Part shown: in pieces, positions 36,985 through 48,513 of the stretch
How positions within the stretch are numbered: the first letter of the stretch is position 1
How the letters are laid out: each line of letters begins with the position of its first letter
Assembly (NCBI RefSeq): GCF_964355755.1
Contig: NC_092677.1
Span: 17,082,101 to 17,146,100, forward strand
Reading direction: 5' to 3'
DNA from: Antedon mediterranea
Lineage: Eukaryota > Echinodermata > Crinoidea > Comatulida > Antedonidae
DNA: 64,000 nucleotides
Translations under genes and position numbers: made by a program
Notes under the pieces: model-generated
Seen by the model: the letters and a program-made list of their open reading frames with translations, nothing else
Databases searched by the model: none
Told to the model about the DNA's origin: nothing

Positions 36985-39900
36985 TAAAGTTGATCTTATT
37001 CTTTATCTGTGATTAATTATACTCAAATGACTATAGTTTAAAACAGTATTAAACGGCATCTTACATTAATGTTATTTGCTGTTTATTCGAAGTTTATCCT
37101 ATTCTTTATCACTGTGCTCAAATATACCAAAATGACTATAGTTGAGAACAGTGTTAAACTGGATCGTACATTAATGTTATTTGTTGTATATTATTAAGTT
37201 TATCCTATCCTTTATCACTGTGCTCAAGTATACCAAAATGACTATAGTCGAGAACAGTGTTAAACTGGATCGTACATTAATGTTATTTGTTGTATATTGT
37301 TAAGTTTATCCTATTCTTTATCACTGTGCTCAAGTATACCAAAATGACTATAGTTTAGAACAGGGTTAAACTGGATCGTACATTAATGTTATTTGTTGTA
37401 TATTGTTAAGTTTATCCTATTCTTTATCACTGTGCTCAAGTATACCAAAATGACTATAGTCGAGAACAGTGTTAAACGGGATCATACATTAATGTTATTT
37501 GTTGTATAATGTTAAGTTTATCCTATTCTTTATCACTGTTCTCAAGTATCCAAAATGACTATAGTTGAGAACAGTGTTAAACTGGATCGTACATTAATGC
37601 TATTTGTTGTATATTGTTAAGTTTATCCTATTCTTTATCACTGTGCTCAAGTATACCAAAATGACTATAGTCGAGAACAGTGTTAAACGGGATCGTACAT
37701 TAATGTTATTTGTTGTATATTGTTAAGTTTATCCTATTCTTTATCACTGTGCTCAAGTATACCAAAATGACTAGTCGAGAACAGTGTTAAACGGGATCGT
37801 ACATTAATGTACGTTTTTTGTTGTATATTGTTAAGTTTATCCTATTCTTTATCACTGTTCTCAAGTATACCAAAATGACTATAGTTGAGAACAGTGTTAA
37901 ACTGGATCGTACATTAATGTTTTTTGTTGTATATTGTTAAGTTTATCCTATTCTTTATCACTGTTCTCAAGTATACCAAAATGACTATAGTTGAGAACAG
38001 TGTTAAACTGGATCGTACATTAATGTTTTTTGTTGTATATTTTTAAGTTTATCCTATTCTTTATCACTGTGCTCAAGTATACCAAAATGACTATAGTTGA
38101 GAACAGTGTTAAACTGGATCGTACATTAATGTTTTTTGTTGTATATTGTTAAGTTTATCCTATTCTTTATCACTGTTCTCAAGTATACCAAAATGACTAT
38201 AGTTGAGAACAGTGTTAAACTGGATCGTACATTAATGCTATTTGTTGTATATTATTAAGTTTATCCTATTCTTTATCACTGTGCTTAAGTATACCAAAAT
38301 GACTATAGTTTAGAACAGTGTTAAACGGGATCGTACATTAATGTTTTTTGTTGTATATTATTAAGTTTATCCTATTCTTTATCACTGTGCTCAAGTATAC
38401 CAAAATGACTGTAGTCGAGAACAGTGTTAAACGGGATCATACCTTAATGCTATTTGTTGTATATTATTAAGTTTATCCTATTCTTTATCACTGTGCTTAA
38501 GTATACCAAAATGACTATAGTTGAGAACAGTGTTAATCTGGATCGTACATTAATGTTATTTGTTGTATATTATTAAGTTTATCCTATTCTTTATCACTGT
38601 GCTCAAGTATACCAAAATGACTATAGTTGAGAACAGTGGTAAACTGGATCGTACATTAATGCTATTTGTTGTATATTATTAAGTTTATCCTATTCTTTAT
38701 CACTGTGCTCAAGTATACCAAAATGACTATAGTCGAGAACAGTGTTAAACGGGATCGTACATTAATGTACGTTTTTTGTTGTATATTGTTAAGTTTATCC
38801 TATTCTTTATCACTGTTCTCAAGTATACCAAAATGACTATAGTTGAGAACAGTGTTAAACTGGATCGTACATTAATGTTTTTTGTTGTATATTGTTAAGT
38901 TTATCCTATTCTTTATCACTGTTCTCAAGTATACCAAAATGACTATAGTTGAGAACAGTGTTAAACTGGATCGTACATTAATGTTTTTTGTTGTATATTT
39001 TTAAGTTTATCCTATTCTTTATCACTGTGCTCAAGTATACCAAAATGAATATAGTTGAGAACAGTGTTAAACTGAATCGTACATTAATGTTTTTTGTTGT
39101 ATATTGTTAAGTTTATCCTATTCTTTATCACTGTTCTCAAGTATACCAAAATGACTATAGTTGAGAACAGTGTTAAACTGGATCGTACATTAATGCTATT
39201 TGTTGTATATTATTAAGTTTATCCTATTCTTTATCACTGTGCCTAAGTATACCAAAATGACTATAGTTGAGAACAGTGTTAAACGGGATCGTACATTAAT
39301 GTTTTTTGTTGTATATTATTAAGTTTATCCTATTCTTTATCACTGTGCTCAAGTATACCAAAATGACTATAGTCGAGAACAGTGTTAAACGGGATCATAC
39401 CTTAATGCTATTTGTTGTATATTATTAAGTTTATCCTATTCTTTATCACTGTGCTTAAGTATACCAAAATGACTATAGTTGAGAACAGTGTTAATCTGGA
39501 TCGTACATTAATGTTATTTGTTGTATATTATTAAGTTTATCCTATTCTTTATCACTGTGCTCAAGTATACCAAAATGACTATAGTTGAGAACAGTGGTAA
39601 ACTGGATCGTACATTAATGCTATTTGTTGTATATTATTAAGTTTATCCTATTCTTTATGACTGTGCTCAAGTATACCAAAATGACTATAGTTGAGAACAG
39701 TGTTAAACGGAATCGTACATTAATGTTATATGTTGTATATTGTTAAGTTTATCCTATTCTTTATCACTGTGCTCAAGTATACCAAAATGACTATAGTTGA
39801 GAACAGTGTTTAACTACATCGTACATTAATGTTATGTGTTGTATATTGTTAAGTTTATCCTATTCTTTATCACTGTGCTCAAGTATACCAAAATGACTAT

Positions 39901-40150
39901 AGTTGAGAACAGTGTTAAACGGGATCATACATTAATTTTATTTGTTGTATAATGTTAAGTTTATCCTATTCTTTATCACTGTTCTCAAGTATCCAAAATG
40001 ACTATAGTTGAGAACAGTGTTAAACTGGATCGTACATTAATGCTATTTGTTGTATATTGTTAAGTTTATCCTATTCTTTATCACTGTGCTCAAGTATACC
40101 AAAATGACTATAGTCGAGAACAGTGGTAAACTGGATCGTACATTAATTTT
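36985..40150 (-). repeat. B' satellite array (inverted B), ~30 copies
   Basis: Units read TATCCTATTCTTTATCACTG, TGCTCAAGTATACCAAAATG, ACTATAGTTGAGAACAGTG, TTAAACTGGATCGTACATTA. This is the reverse complement of B with the same ~106-bp period. Blocks of several units recur within it (37690-38640 resembles 38640-39660), indicating higher-order duplication of about 0.95 kb. Confidence 0.95.
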
Positions 40151-40472
40151 ATCCTTTGCTTTACTGTGCTTTGATTTGATAAGCAAGTTTGGTTGCCCCG
40201 CCTCCATATGCTGCCTACTAAATTAGGATTCCCTAGCTTTTCTATAAAAATTGAAGTACCCACAATGCACGTTATACGGAAGTCATAGTCTTGTAAAATA
40301 CAGACACAATAGTTTTTATCGTATTGTTTTCATTTAAATATCACTAAGATTGTCTTAAACTACAAACAACTAAAATTAGTGAAGGTATGCAAGTGTTTCT
40401 AAATATTTATTACTGGTAGTATTAATACAATTTGGATTATATCATTTTCCAGAAAGGTAGAAAAAAACATAA

Positions 40473-40506
40473 AATAGTTGAGAATTCTCAACTAGCCAGG
40501 ATGGTA
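40473..40506 (-). repeat. Right terminal inverted repeat, outer element
   Basis: Plus-strand AGAATTCTCAACTAGCCAGG then ATGGTA. It is the inverse of the left end, with three mismatches over about 31 bp. TTCTCAACTA followed by GGTATA parallels the B-satellite unit. Confidence 0.85.
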
Positions 40507-40938
40507 TAGGAAATATAGCTCATTTTTGATAACCTTTTTACGAAAGCCCATTAGTGACACCATGTGACATTGAATTGTGTTCCTCGATTGGGCACTTGGG
40601 AATTTTCACATAAATTAGTCTGTAAATCAAGTCATTTAGATTATTTATTTTATTTATTTCCCGATGTCTTATTATAACTGAAAAATGATATAATATTTTA
40701 TATTGGAAACTACGGTTTTAATATTATATTTTGTAGGAAAAGTTAAAATTTTGAGCAGCGCCCTCAATTTTCAAAACTAAAGCCTCGATTTCAACCGTGC
40801 TCTGGCGCTGATGTCCGCGACGACAACTCACTGACTGTGTGGTCAACCAAAATTTGTCACTAACATTTAAATTAATATTAATTTGTAAAAGTTTAATCAA
40901 TTGAATAAAAAAATCTATAGCACTGAGCAAATAAAGAA
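40507..40938. promoter_or_regulatory. Right half of the split ABHD-B/VAP-2 promoter; VAP-2 5' region
   Basis: 432 bp from the element's right end to the VAP-2 start. GCCTCGATTTCAAC at 40782-40795 is shared with the VAP-1 upstream region (10298-10311), and AGCGCCCTC nearby parallels CAGCGCCTC there. This marks the conserved proximal promoter or 5' UTR. Confidence 0.6.
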
Positions 40939-43900
40939 ATGTCTAAAGTACCAGAGACATTGCTGGTAATTTCTCCACCGACGGAATTAAGATTTAGAGG
41001 TAAGTTTTATTCACATGTTAGGCAGGCCTAGCTGCTAGCTAGGCCGGATCCTACCACCACGTCAGATAAATGGTTCTGCCCACCTAGCTAGCCACCTCAT
41101 TTACAGGCAAGCTAGCCCTCTGTCCTCAGGCCTAAGTAGTAATACACAGGGGAGGGGATCTGGTGTATTAAATTTACATGTGATATAATAATAAGAGATA
41201 AGCAGGTAGGCCTAGGGCCTATATATTATAGGCCTGCTAGACTTATTTATGATTGTTTATAGACCACTAATCTACATTCCTCCTATTTTAATAATATAGC
41301 CGAATAGGCCTAATAAAGTAATTGTAGTGTAGGCTAGTGGGGAACCCTCTGTTGTTGTTGTTGTTGTACTGGGATCCGTTGTACTGTACTACTAGGCTAT
41401 CATTTACTGTACAATAAATTGTCAATTTGAATTGTGAATTGGTTTAACCTATAGACCTACTACTACTAGGGGCCTAGTACTAACTAATTGCTACATACTA
41501 CTAGTACTACCTAGGCATACACCTCTTTAAATTTAATAAGAATAGTTTTTATTTTAATTTGTAGAAAGAAACATTTACAGTAATTTATTGAGCAAAATAC
41601 AAGACATTTTTTTTCAGGTCCATTCACAGATGTGGTAATATCGGAATTACATTTGAAGAACCCAACAGAAAATAAAATATGTTTTAAAATCAAGACAACT
41701 GCTCCTAGGAGGTACTGTGTTAGGCCTAACAGTGGTGTGTTGGGGGCTGGAGAGGATATAACGGTCAATGGTAAGAAGTGTTAAAATGCATTCAGTTTGA
41801 AAATGGAATCTTTCTGGTCATGTTATCTGTCTCGTGCTTGATCTCACAAACTTTTTCAATTCATTTTGAAATATTAAATTTATTTTCACATTCTACTAAC
41901 CTTGGTAACACAATATAATATTAATTATACAGTACTGTATAACAGATCTGTCAAAGGGGTGTGGTAGGGAGGGAGTGGGTGGGTGGGGGTGTTTCTTGAA
42001 ATCAGAGCTTGAGGTGAATGTGCCATGAAAATGAAACTACTGTAAGTTCAAACTGACCTTTATACTGTAGATGATGCAATTTTGTATCACAGAAATGTTT
42101 TCCTTGCATGCTTTAATATCAATTTGCATCCATTACTGTATGTTGTTTACTGTACAGTACATCCAATGTTGCATTCTAGTAAGATACTGTTATTACAGTT
42201 TAATTCAGCATTCTGGAAACTTTTATTTTGGTTTTTTTTTACAATTTCTCAAGCCACCCTGTGACCCAAAAAAAAAAGTTTTGCGGACCAAATTTAGGCT
42301 GCGGTCTAATATACCTTTCACATTGCCTTACAAACTCCAGAGTTTACACACACCAAATTAAACCATACAAACACTGGTGTTGACAACCCAATGTGTGTAA
42401 ACTCTGGTTTTGCTAGACATTTTAAGAGGGGTATAGTTATAGGCTGTGTCAGGTAACATGCAATGGTATTTTGTTAATCTGAAATTAAACTGTAATGCAT
42501 TTATGGTTTATTATCTGATATAAGCCAATTCATTTGGAGGGAAAACGTATTCGCTCAATTTAAACTCTCACGAAAAACTAAAAAAAGGAATGGCAATATT
42601 AGAATTTAGCTGTCAACACCAACAAACCCCAATAAAACAAAAATGAAGTGCTTTGCTTTGTACTATACATCCACAATGTATTTCTAGGCTGTGCCTCCAA
42701 AAAAACATGGCTACTGTATATTCTCTCAACATTTTATTATGGTATTATGGAGTGTTTGCATTCATTTTCACATATATTTATCATGATATCCAATATCTAA
42801 AGTAATCCATATTTATTGTACAATAATTTCCACAAGCATTGATCGAATATCAACATTGTCGCATTATAAACCATTGACTACTGTAACCTTAGTAAAGTTC
42901 TTTTTTGATCTTCTTAAGATGCATTCAAAATTCGATAAGCATTTGAAAATACTGTAATTAAAATCAGAGAACAGTATTGTGTACAGCATTTGTACTGTAC
43001 TAGTTAAACCCAGATTTCAGTTTTTCTAAGTTGGTTGTAATAAATTCTTTATTTCATTGTTTGTTTTTTTTACCTCTGTCTACAGTAGTATATATTTTAA
43101 CTTTAAAAAGATTTTTACTTTTGTATTCTTCCAAAAGTGAAAAATATCTTGTATGGTAGTCGTGTAATTGGGAAATTTAGAAAGGAAAACAACTCATCTT
43201 CTACCTCACAATTTTTATTCTGTAGAACCTATCCATTCACACTTGTTTGTTTCTTTTAAAAATGGAAATTTTTCTTATGATTTTTCATTATTTAACAAAA
43301 TGATGCCGTCTTTTGTGTAAATATAGCTTACAATTAGTGACTGATGGCTTAAGAGGACTTGAAGTACTTGTATTGTGTCATCATAATCATTTAGAAAATT
43401 GGCATCGTAATAATGTATGTCTTTGTGTAAGAAATTGTACAGTGATGCAATTGTTTCGTTATTTATTCCTCCTGTTGCCAAATAAAAAAAAAAATTATAT
43501 TTGTTTTTCAGTGATGTTACAACCATTTGAATATGATCCCCAAGAAAAGAACAAACACAAGTTTATGGTACAAGCCATGACAGCGCCCCCAGGAGAATTT
43601 GACCAAGAAGCAGTTGTAAGTATTAGGTTTATTTAAACTAAAAAATGAAGTGACCATTTTTTTAGAAACAAGGCCATATACATGGCTGCAGTTGCATGCT
43701 CAAATTTGAGTTAGTGTTGACCAACCGACATAGTGAGCTGTGAGTCGCATTTGCACGCGACTAAAATCCTTTTTTCAAAGTGTAATTGATTTGGCAAGTG
43801 TTTTGATCAGATAATCAGCAGATGTAACTCCTCAAACTCCTTTGCTGTTTATATGTGAGCAGTGGGAGTAGCTCACTGACAAGGTGTTTACTTGTGACCA

Positions 43901-46900
43901 TTTACTATACAGTATACACCTATTGTCTATGAAAAGTAGGCAATTATACTGTACAGGCTGGGAAGGAGAAGTGGCTTGAAGAGACCATCTACAGTATTTT
44001 GGTCGGACGACGAGGTTATTGAGAAATCACTAGTCAATTTCATGCATAGCTTAACAGGATAAACTGACAATGCCGTATAATCCTCTCAAATATCATTTAC
44101 TTGCCGCAAGTTAATGGTCCAGTCCAAGAAGCCTGCTAGTGCGTAGTAGTGGAAATGGTAAAGTTTTGAAATTTATTTTCAAAATTATAATATAATTAAT
44201 ATAAAAGTTGAGATTTATAATTGTATTCCTTAAACAAGGCTAATAAAATATACTGTATTTATTCAGACATTTGTGCAGTCTTTTAATAGAAATTCTAAAT
44301 GTTAAAGATCTTCTTTAATTAACAAATACACACACTGATATGATCGCTTTGATCTTTAGTTTGTTGTAATAGTGCTAAGTAAAATATGTGTAACATAATG
44401 ATACACCTTGTAATTTGTTGTGTGATCTTTCAATTAGAAAAATCTATTACTTGAAATGTAATAAAAAGTATATTAAAAACTATTTGAATACAAAAAGTAT
44501 ATTACATCACTATCTAACCCTTGATTTGTGTGTTTGTCATATTTTAGTATTCGTTTCATGGCCCTTTCAATTTAACAAATTTGATGTTGTATTTGTTTTT
44601 TATGCTTGTTGACAAACTAGCTTTTTAGATCATTGTGCTGTTACATAATCAGAAATATTGTAATCATTCAAATATCCCTGGAATTTCAAGTGATCTAAGT
44701 ATCTAAACAAGATCAAAATGTTTATACAGTTCTATTACTGTATAATTTAAAGACCACTTCTAGTGCCTGTCTGTAGTTTGTGGTGGGGGGGGGGGGGGAG
44801 TAAATTCTAATTTGAGACCAAGGCTACTAAGAGTACTAAAACCTGAGTCCCAAAAGCAAATTGTGTTAATTACCTTCTTTCTAGTTAAAAATAAAAAATA
44901 ACATTTACATTAAAGCTTAAGTTAAGTCTTTTATTTTTAGTTAAATGTCAACAAATATTTTTTTTTAAATCTGTTGGTAATATTTATTATAAGGCTTGGT
45001 TTCCACTTGGATACAATATGACGTAGGTGCAAGGCAAACTATTTGACCAATCATGTGTTTGTTTTTTTATTTATAACTGTTCATTTTATTATACACAAAC
45101 AGAACAAAACAATGTCATACCTTTTTAACTTAAAATTGTCACCCTTTTAAATGTAGTTGAAATTAATAATAACCTTATTTATACAGTAAATGCCCACTGT
45201 AACATTTTAACAGAATATTTTGTACCACTGGTGTGTTGTGAGGATTTCCTGTTATATAAATTAAATATTCCGCTGGATCTCTTACTTATGTATGAAGCAT
45301 GCATACATTGCCAACAGAGAAAACATTAAACTATTTATCTATTAACTGTACACAAAACACTATTAAATCAAATATTTCTTTTAGGTGTGCCAGTTTCTAA
45401 TAGAAATTTCACTATTTCATATTCAGGGATCATCTTAAAACTTAATTGTAAAATAATAGAAAAATGTAAGAACATGAGATGTTGATGGTTGTATGATCCC
45501 TTTGTAATCAATATTATAACACTGTGGACTAATTATAAATTGCAGATTATAGATTTTCTAAATTATTCTTTATTTACTAAGATGCCGGCAACACTTTCTA
45601 AAGTAGCTTTTGATTGAACAGCCTGAAAACAATTGCTAACCTTAAATTAAATTTTAAAGGATTTGGTTTAAGAAAAACGTTGTTTTTGGGATTTTTCAGT
45701 CGTCATACTGTTGTCGTAAGTGCTTGTTTAATAACTGAAAAAAAAAACAAATTAAATACCATGTTTTCTTGCTTTTAAGATGTGTCCTTAAAAGTACTTT
45801 TTCAGGGTACCCAGATATTTCTTAAGTGGGCCTGTGTTGAAATTATGCTACAATATATGTAATTAATAGGGTTTGGTGTTCTACCCACACCTGCCCAGCA
45901 ATTTTATCAAGTCCTGTTTTGAACAGTTCACTAATTTAACCTTCTACTGTTTTTACATATTTTAATATTGTATTGTTTTTTGTATGCATTTGCGTGTAAC
46001 TATTGTTTTTTTAACCTTGTAATACTGTACAAATTTCAATAACCATGTATTTGACAATAAATTTGAACTTGAACATTCTTAAATCTGGTTACTAAATTTT
46101 ACTATAAAAATGTTCTTTATTTTTAGTGGAAAGACAAGGCAGCAGGAGCATTGATGGAGAGCAAGCTAAAATGTGTGTTTGAGATGCCAGCCTCTGCTGC
46201 AGTTCCAGCCTCAGCCTCACCACCACAGGTAATTTAAGACATCTTTAATTCCTACAGACTTTACTTAAGTAATTAAACATGTGGTTCTCAACAGGTGCAA
46301 AGTACTGCATATACTGCTTGTACTACTACATTTTAATGTCCTACTACTCAAAACCTTAAATGAAGGTAAAGGGTCTTTTACACTTGTTCTTGCACTGTTC
46401 TGGTTTGGCATTGGCAAATAAAAACAAAGTTAATGTTTGGGTTTCACAACGCTCCATGCGGCTATGCCCCAATCGATATGTGCATAGCCACGTGAAAGCG
46501 AAACATTGATGTTTGATTTTATCTGCCGGACTGGAACCATGCTGGAACATGTATGAAAGACCCTTAAGTATGGGTGCCCCCACCTGTGACACTGCAGTAC
46601 AGTATTCAACTTGGTTCACACTTTCACACACAACGCAAGTGAGTTTACCAATCACAAGCGATAGTTTTGGATTATTCATCATATCATGATTCGTCATCAA
46701 GAATTGTCTTCTTTTTAACTAGCCGCAAGAACGAACTAGTGCCAAATTGAGTCCCAAACCAATGTCTCAAGCAAGTGCACCAAAACCAGCAGCAGCTGCT
46801 ACGAGCAGAGACACGGATGATGTGAAACGGCTTCAGCAAGAAGTGTCAAGTTTACAGCAGAAACTTACAGTGCTTGAAAAAGAAAAGGTAAATAGATTGC

Positions 46901-47935
46901 TAGTGGAGGTATGATAGTCCAAACCAACCAAACAATGATAGGTTAAATATCTATCATCAAAGTGTCTTGTTTGCTGTTAATTGCTTGTTATATCTATTCT
47001 TTCACTGATAGTCTGAGGAGTTTTTAGAATATTAAAATTGTGTCACTACACATCTGGGTTTTGAAATTCACACAAATGAACTGAAAGACAGACAATTTAA
47101 CCTGATTACATTTACCATCATTCAGGGAGCAAGATAACCATCCTGACATTTCCCTCTAAATAGGGTAATTTAAAGACGACTTGCTGGTCTGTAGTTAGAG
47201 ACCAAAGCTACTAAAGATCACTAAAACCTGGCTTAGCAAAAGTGGTCTTTACTGTAATAGGATGGAGACCTGTATTTTTTTTATAGAGAGGTTATTCAGT
47301 GTTTGACCATTTACAGTTAGGCAAATTGTTAAATTAGATGACTCAACTCAATATGTTGAATGTTTGCTTGGCCAGTGTGAGGAAACCATAAAATCTCAAA
47401 AAAGAAGCCCCTGGCCACCTTTTCAAAAAGAAGCCCTTCAGCTCTTTGCTCTGTAAAAGTAATCTAGAAAAGGAGCCCATCTTGAAATCAAGCCTACAGG
47501 GCTTCTTTTCAAGATAACATGGGCTTCTTCACCAAATTTATAGCATTCAATTTGAAAAGAAGCTCCCCTCTTAAAAAGAAGCCACCCAAGAGTACTAAAA
47601 AAAAGTCCATGGGCTTCTTTTCCGAGGTTTTAGGTATTTTCTACAAGGAAACTAAACTTCTCTCAGAATGTACATTTCTGTGCCATGGATTACAAAATGA
47701 GAACTATTCCATTTGTTTTTTAACTATATGCCGATATCTACTACAGTTTGAGTATTTTATTTTTGTTTTGCAGGAGGATGGTTTAAGAAGGCGCAACGTA
47801 GGGTCTGAAGGATTGCGGGCATCTAATCAACAGCCAGTTATCACGGAAACGAAAGTGGATTCATCAATGCCTATTGTTTATATGATTCTTGCTCTCGTCT
47901 TAGGTTTTATCTTAGGAAAATTCATACTACAATAG
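40939..47935 (+). CDS. VAP: VAP-2: VAMP-associated protein (VAPA/VAPB orthologue), complete
   Basis: Six exons: 40939-40999, 41618-41770, 43512-43615, 46127-46228, 46723-46887 and 47774-47935 (TAG). They give 747 nt and 248 aa, close to human VAPA/VAPB (about 245 aa). It is an ER tail-anchored receptor: the MSP domain (~6-105) binds FFAT motifs of lipid-transfer proteins at membrane contact sites. Visible are [29 protein letters not shown] (with the proline equivalent to human VAPB P56), [11 protein letters not shown] and [13 protein letters not shown] with FFAT-contact Lys88/Met90. A Ser/Ala/Pro-rich linker follows, then the coiled coil [20 protein letters not shown] (~176-195), EDGLRRRN, and a C-terminal anchor (~225-248) with a GFILG (GxxxG) dimerisation-type motif. 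AATAAA near 48058 is a plausible poly(A) signal. Human has two VAPs; here two tandem copies arose independently or by lineage-specific duplication. Confidence 0.95.
42337..42407. repeat. Foldback repeat in VAP-2 intron 2
   Basis: CCAGAGTTTACACACA (42337-42352) and its exact complement (42392-42407) flank a 39-bp loop. Probably a small foldback element. Confidence 0.8.
43677..43770 (+). repeat. Dispersed repeat, copy 2 (partner at 36790-36890)
   Basis: Contains TGCTCAAATTTGAGTTAGTG and GACATAGTGAGCTGTGAGTC, the reverse complement of the other copy. It lies in VAP-2 intron 3. Confidence 0.75.
45880..46077 (+). mobile_element. Probable LINE 3'-end fragment
   Basis: AT-rich sequence ending AATAAATTTGAACTTGAAC, a short tandem tail of the kind found at 3' ends of CR1/RTE-type elements. 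No coding part is present. Confidence 0.35.
47397..47632. repeat. GAAGCCC/GGGCTTC inverted-repeat block in VAP-2 intron 5
   Basis: AAAAAAGAAGCCCCTGG at the left and CCATGGGCTTCTTTTCC at the right are inverted. Several internal GAAGCC and GGCTTCTT words add to a self-complementary block ending about 140 bp before the last exon. It looks like a small foldback or MITE-like element. Confidence 0.6.
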
Positions 47936-48375
47936 ACAGACTCCTAGATTTTAATCTTAAAACACACACTAATGTCCTTCAGACACCTCCCTAAAATCGA
48001 AACATTGTAATTGTACCCTAAACACCACATATAACCTGTTGTTTGCCAATTAAGTAGAATAAAAATGTACATATACATATAGCTAAACACAAAAAAAAAT
48101 GAAAAGAACAAAATATATATAGGTTTCATTCATTTCATTTGCCAAACAAACAAAAATCAACCCAACAACCCTTGTAGTCCATTGGTACAGCTTACAAATT
48201 GATGTGTCTGGAGGTTAGAAAATTAACTAGAGTCTGAACTAGGCAAAATCAAAGTGATGCTGCTAACTAGGGATCCTCAAAATGGCTGTCTTTTATCTGT
48301 TAAGAAATATTATTTAGTATATAAAAATAATGACCTCAAATATTACAAAGAACCACATATATCAATATTTTTGTT

Positions 48376-48513
48376 TAAAGCTCTGTCTACACTATCAAAC
48401 TAGTTTAACAAGAAAAGTGTGATGGTGGTGATATGACATCATCGTGTCTATCCCATATATGGGCACATCACTTTTTTTTCACATAAAGTTTGATATCGTA
48501 GACAAAGCTTAAG
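48376..48513. mobile_element. MITE-like element, family M1 copy 2
   Basis: TTAAAGCTCTGTCTACACTA at the left and GATATCGTAGACAAAGCTTA at the right are inverted ends, with ATATGGGCACATCAC inside. It matches 3829-3995. It lies downstream of VAP-2. Confidence 0.75.

Larger units (their letters stand above)
21981..40506. mobile_element. Outer 18.5-kb non-autonomous element with terminal inverted repeats
   Basis: The ends are inverted copies: TACCAnnnTGGCTAGTTGAG at 21981 and its complement ending at 40506. They include a perfect 25-bp inverted match (21990-22014 and 40473-40497) that contains the palindrome GTTGAGAATTCTCAAC. TA flanks both ends (21979-21980 and 40507-40508), giving a possible TA target duplication; AAATATA on both sides is an alternative. 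Contents are a ~330-bp left end, B satellite, C satellite, inverted B' satellite and a ~360-bp right end. An 11.2-kb second element sits in the first B unit. No transposase frame is seen. It divides the divergent promoter of ABHD copy B and VAP-2. The superfamily is not assigned. Confidence 0.8.

Noticed and set aside
40150-40260. Hairpin array as a centromere
   Set aside because: The arrays are short, bounded by terminal repeats and have recoverable empty sites. This fits transposon content better than a centromere.
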